A DNA stretch of 64,000 nt from positions 775,001 through 839,000 of the forward strand of contig JABMCL010001675.1 in assembly GCA_018857735.1 (NCBI GenBank), written 5' to 3'. Of the stretch, positions 30,867-64,000 are shown one piece after another; within the stretch, counting starts at the first letter, position 1; every line of letters begins with the position of its first letter. This DNA comes from Alviniconcha marisindica (lineage: Eukaryota; Mollusca; Gastropoda; Provannidae). Under the pieces are notes generated by a model. That model did no database searches. It was not told the origin of the DNA and saw nothing but the letters and a program-made list of their open reading frames with translations. Position numbers and translations under genes: made by a program.

Positions 30867-32567
30867 CATTGCTCCAAATGGAGTACATTCAGGGGGCACA
30901 ACTGTGTGCAGTGGCAGGAGTATGGTGGGAGTGGAGATCTTTACTATGGGCATCATGATGCCCTCAAAATAAAGGTGTCAAAGGAGTGGGACTGCTGCTT
31001 CTGGAGGGTGCTCGTTCCATTGTGCGTATGGGGATTTTTTTTTCCTGTAGTCATTGCAGCAGCTGAAACGCTGGTACTGCAGGCTGTGGTGGCCTCTCCT
31101 TCCCTTCCTTTGCTCTCAGGTCAGGGCACCTCACACATGCTTACAAGTCCTGTGGGTGTTTCTGTAGAACATGGCAAGCTGGGTGGCTGGCATCTGTGTT
31201 TTAAGATGGCCTTTTCAGCTGACGGAACATACAGATCTCCAGATCCAACACTCGAGGAATTCCTGTTGCTATTCAGGACAAGACGGGCTTTCTGTGTACT
31301 TTCTTGATGCAGAAGATGTGTTTCCTGCAGTGGAGGTCCCCAGGGTACCTTGTAATTTTAAGAAAAATGCATTCATGTTCAAGTATACTACAGTTATCAT
31401 GCTTAAGAAGTTTAGCATTATTGCATATTACTAAAAGATACTATCACTAGTATCAGTGATCAGTATTTGCTAGACCTGTCTGTACAATTTCTTTTGTTGC
31501 CCTGTCTCTCCCCCCCTAGAAAAAAAAAGAGAAAAAAAAGAGAGAGAAAGAAAAGAAAAAAAGGGAGAAAAATTAGGACTGTCAGAAAAAATCAAATGCT
31601 GCACACACACTCTCCCCTTGCAGAAAGTAAATTGTTTGAGTCTGTGATTCAGTGTGATGCTGGAAATCTGTATTTACTTCTTTTGTTACACCACCAGTAT
31701 ATATTTTTGATACAAAACAATGAGTTGTCACAATATTAAGACAAAAGCTGACTGTTGGGGGAAAAAGTCCTTGTGGAAACACCAAGGTTCCAGTTCATAT
31801 ACAGGTATTGGGAGGCAATGTTCAAGGACTTCTTTGGACTTCCAAGGGTTAGTCTGTTTTTTTCTGTTCAAGGACCTAACACACTCGGCAATATACTTGG
31901 ACACACACACACACGCACACTCACTCACGCATGCACAATGTTGCGTGTGCAAACATACGTACACACACACACAACACACGCATACACACACACACACACA
32001 CACAGGAACGGTAAGTCAAGGATGGCATAGTTGGGTGATTCAGTCGTATATATTTTGTTGAAGATTTGGGTCAGAGACAGCAGGATAAAGAGATTCTCAG
32101 ATATTGGCAAGGCACTTTATGAGGACTTTTAGTTTTAAAGGGGCTTACAGAACCCAAAGACTTTTGAAATTTTGTTGTTCTGCCTTGATTATGAATTCAG
32201 CTAATACTAGCAATAGCAACATTTTGATCCAAGATTACTCTCATTTTAAAGACATTGTTTATTTGCCAGATGCACCTTTACCTGATAGAACTCAATTGGT
32301 ACATGTACATGTATACATTATATACAGTTATAAGTGATGTTAGTCTGTTACCCTCCACCTCGGCAACCACACTCCAGCACTGGGGATTTCAGGGTTGTCA
32401 TGTCATGAACATAAAGATACTGAATACTTGCATGTAATAGGCTAGCAGAAGGTAATCCTGAGATGGGATCCTTGAACATGACAATTTGCCTAGCCCTGCT
32501 CTGAGACTAGAGGATACATGCTTAGTGTACACCACTAAGACTTGAAGATATGACTTGGTCTATATAT

Positions 32568-32639
<72 letters not shown>

Positions 32640-32809
32640 CATGTACACAGTGACTAAGAGAATATATGCTATGTACAGCAATGGCATGATTTAAATGATC
32701 AAATCCTGTCAGAGAAAGTGCTGTAACATCTTGCTTCTGGCATGTTTTAGATGTTTGACAGATCATCTCACAGTGTTACTGACCCCTTACACATACACAC
32801 ACACAAAAC

Positions 32810-32906
<97 letters not shown>

Positions 32907-33364
32907 ACACACACACACATGCATGATGTAAGTCACATTTTGAGCGGGCATTGTACAAAATATCCAAGAACTTAAATAAGGATTGTCACTCTGATATCAG
33001 GCTGAAAAAGGAGACACTAAATATTATTGACTAATGCCACATCTGGTGTTATGTGCATGGATGAAATCCACGAGAAAACTGTCAGGACAAAACATATCTA
33101 TGCGTTACATGCTTACACTTCCTTGCAGAGTTAGTGTCACAGTATAAACATGTTGTTTAAAAATCAGATCACTGTAGTTTTGTTTGTCTTGAGGTGACCT
33201 GGTGTGGTTGACACTAGGATGTCGAAATCAAAAAAACTAGCTGTATGTTTGTCCCTTTCTTACACTGGGTAGTCTTTTTTTCCCTCTCCACCTGTTGAAA
33301 AATGTCAAATTTGTGCTTGGGTTGGCTATAGTATGTAGACTTGTGCTGTTGTCAGTAAATGTAC
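29425..33364. other. Intergenic, gene-poor and microsatellite-rich
   Basis: Between the start of the minus-strand membrane protein and the 3' end of the GPCR gene. It includes GT tracts (about 30126-30236), CA tracts (30417-30496), AT tracts (30801-30864 and 32560-32640), a purine-rich AAAAG tract (31518-31575), CA tracts at 31905-32005 and a long CA tract (32803-32919). The minus-strand gene's promoter presumably lies just right of 29424, but no specific element is identified. Confidence 0.5.
32803..32919. repeat. (CA)n microsatellite
   Basis: About 115 bases of nearly perfect CA repeat, downstream of the GPCR coding region. Confidence 0.97.
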
Positions 33365-34696
33365 TTAGTTATTTATGGAGCTGATGTGAATGTGCGGCCC
33401 AACTCTGCTTCTCTTGCGTCCTGGGCACCACTTTGATTTGGCCATCATGCGTCTGATGGCCTTTTTGTAGCGTCGATCCGTAGCCATGTAAATGTATGGA
33501 TTCACCAGGGAGTGCATGTAGTAGAATACGGCTAGGTAATCCTCAAAGACTAACGGCTGGATACAAACACAACCAAGGTTGATCACAGACGCTATCCAGT
33601 AGGGCGCAAACATGATGATGTAGACCATCACCACCAGAGTCACAGTGCCCAGTGCACGGAATGTGTTGGGTGTGGCATTCTTGCCAGCTGGGCTGTGTTT
33701 AGTTCTGTTGTTCCTGCTGTCTGTGTGAACAGCGGAAGACCCTTCACTGTCTGTGGCGGTGGTTGTAGTGGTGGCTGCGGATGATGATGCTTGTGCTGGG
33801 CCTGCAGCTGACGTGACGTCTAAGCGATTGTCACAAACCACTGGTTTCTGTCCGTTTAGAACTAGAAGAGACTCTGGAGCATCTGTGGAGGTGTCATGGA
33901 CAGGGGGGTTCTGTGCTGAACCATTGGGGATGGTGGTTGGTGAGCACATGGAGAAGTCTTGGCTACTTGTCACTGCATCAGACATGCAGTGGTTGGTGTG
34001 GATTTGCCTGATGTGCTGTCGCGCTACATAGAGAATCCTTGAACTTGTGAAAACAAGAATTGCTAAAGGGAGGAAGAAAACAATAATGAAGGACGTAATA
34101 GCGTACGCATGTTTCAACACAAAATGGCAGTTGTCCAGGGGAAAATTGTACTTGTACGCTTTTGTACTTCTGGCCAGCTCACCGAAAACTGATGCTGCTG
34201 AATATGTCACCCAAATCACCCATGTGGCCAGTATACTTCCTAACGTTGTTTTTGACCCCACATAAGTGTGGTAGAAGAACGGCTTGGTAATGTAGAGATA
34301 TTTATCCAGTGACAACAAGACGGTGCTGTAAGCAGCAATAATACTGAAACCCAGATCACAGAAAATCTCCATGTCACATAAGAGCTGATTGAATGGCCAG
34401 TACCCATAGAACTCCCAGACAATGTTGATGGGAACAACAAAGATGGAATTCATCAAGTCCAATATGGCCAGGTTCAGCACCAACCAGTAGTAGGTGTGTT
34501 TGCGCAGTGAACGACAGCGCAGGATGATGTAGATGGAGAAGCCATTGCCCAGGAGCATAAAGACATTGCTGGTGGTCAGGACAGAGATAATCACCACCTT
34601 TTGGGGCGTCATCTCAGTGTCTGTTGGATCCCGGAACACCATTGGGTCCACGTGGCTGTGGGATAGTGTCATCTGGCTGGATGCGTTTGTTGTCAT
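33365..34696 (-). CDS. Aminergic-type class A GPCR with DKY motif
   Basis: One uninterrupted 443-codon frame with seven hydrophobic segments. Signature positions: N51 (1.50, GNG), D80 (2.50, LAILD), C107 (3.25) pairing with C190 in ECL2, D114 (3.32), D131-K132-Y133 at the DRY site, S202 (5.42), P210 (5.50), FAPYW in TM6 (F at 6.48 instead of W), Y at 7.43 and NPYIY in TM7. D3.32 with Y7.43 is the amine-binding pair of monoamine receptors, so a biogenic or trace amine ligand is a reasonable guess. ICL3 (about 220-350) is long and Ser/Thr/Ala-rich; the C-tail is short and basic. Lys at 3.50 is unusual. Sharing a subtype with a named receptor cannot be claimed. The coding region is intronless. 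Confidence 0.88.
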   Translation of the reverse strand: MTTNASSQMTLSHSHVDPMVFRDPTDTEMTPQKVVIISVLTTSNVFMLLGNGFSIYIILRCRSLRKHTYYWLVLNLAILDLMNSIFVVPINIVWEFYGYWPFNQLLCDMEIFCDLGFSIIAAYSTVLLSLDKYLYITKPFFYHTYVGSKTTLGSILATWVIWVTYSAASVFGELARSTKAYKYNFPLDNCHFVLKHAYAITSFIIVFFLPLAILVFTSSRILYVARQHIRQIHTNHCMSDAVTSSQDFSMCSPTTIPNGSAQNPPVHDTSTDAPESLLVLNGQKPVVCDNRLDVTSAAGPAQASSSAATTTTTATDSEGSSAVHTDSRNNRTKHSPAGKNATPNTFRALGTVTLVVMVYIIMFAPYWIASVINLGCVCIQPLVFEDYLAVFYYMHSLVNPYIYMATDRRYKKAIRRMMAKSKWCPGRKRSRVGPHIHISSINN

Positions 34697-34803
34697 TGTG
34701 TGTGGATTTCAGACTCCTGTCATTGCTTCAGGTGGAGGCTTGAGTTAGTAGTCTGTGATAGTCTGTCACCATGGGAGCCTGAAAGGAGATCATTAAGTCT
34801 TTA

Positions 34804-36487
<1,684 letters not shown>

Positions 36488-36552
36488 GATGTTACTGGAC
36501 ATCATGCTGACTGCAGAAGGGTGAAAAGGTCACAGCGCTTTCCTTTGTAATC

Positions 36553-63973
<27,421 letters not shown>

Positions 63974-64000
63974 GTGAGTGGCACTTACCTACCTCTGCAT

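Noticed and set aside
30906..31434. Overlapping frames of 133 and 87 codons
   Set aside because: Checked for retroelement or receptor similarity; nothing recognisable, and both contain low-complexity hydrophobic stretches.

Overview
This is a eukaryotic nuclear window. It has long introns with GT-AG borders, dense (CA)n, (GA)n and (AT)n microsatellites, many intronic minisatellites, a degraded CR1/L2-like retrotransposon and a tRNA-derived SINE. This repeat profile and the gene complement fit a mollusc, most likely a gastropod. That is inference: no sequence search was possible.

Four protein-coding genes are supported. (1) Plus strand, 957-4451: the 3' part of a membrane-anchored EGF-family growth factor precursor (EGFR-ligand type). 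It has an EGF module with a Y-x-G-x-R-C ending, one transmembrane helix and a cytoplasmic tail. (2) Minus strand, 29403 down to about 13911: a six-exon type I single-pass membrane protein with a signal peptide, a very acidic Ser/Thr-rich ectodomain encoded mainly by one 1.44-kb exon, one TM helix and a short basic tail. I do not recognise the family. (3) Minus strand, 34696-33365: an intronless class A GPCR of aminergic type, with D3.32 and Y7.43 but DKY in place of DRY. (4) Plus strand, 36553 to beyond the window end: ZGRF1, with the N-terminal DUF2439 domain, a long disordered middle and the GRF zinc finger. The UPF1-like helicase domain must lie past the right edge.

Layout: 1-5.4 kb, growth factor gene with a G-rich minisatellite intron; 5.9-7.5 kb, fold-back repeat array; 7.5-13.9 kb, gene-poor AT-rich DNA between two convergent gene ends, with 27-nt and 40-nt tandem repeats; 13.9-29.4 kb, the acidic membrane protein, with the SINE and LINE remains in its introns; 29.4-33.4 kb, gene-poor; 33.4-34.7 kb, GPCR; 36.5-64 kb, ZGRF1. 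Genes 3 and 4 are head to head, about 1.8 kb apart. Nothing suggests the four genes share a pathway; they look like ordinary neighbours.

The most unusual part is ZGRF1. Repeat expansion touches its exons and splice sites repeatedly: a partial tandem copy of exon 2, a 25-nt intronic minisatellite open in all three frames, in-frame 33-nt and 36-nt repeats in coding exons, an array of small exon-like units at 55.1-55.4 kb, triplicated and duplicated exon-like blocks at 56.0-56.7 kb, and a minisatellite at 62.3-63.3 kb that shares its unit with the acceptor of the GRF exon. Two coding exons also show frame discontinuities (exon 3, and 59.64-59.88 kb). These may be assembly indels, unrecognised introns or real lesions. 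No CRISPR, operon-like feature or RNA gene was found.
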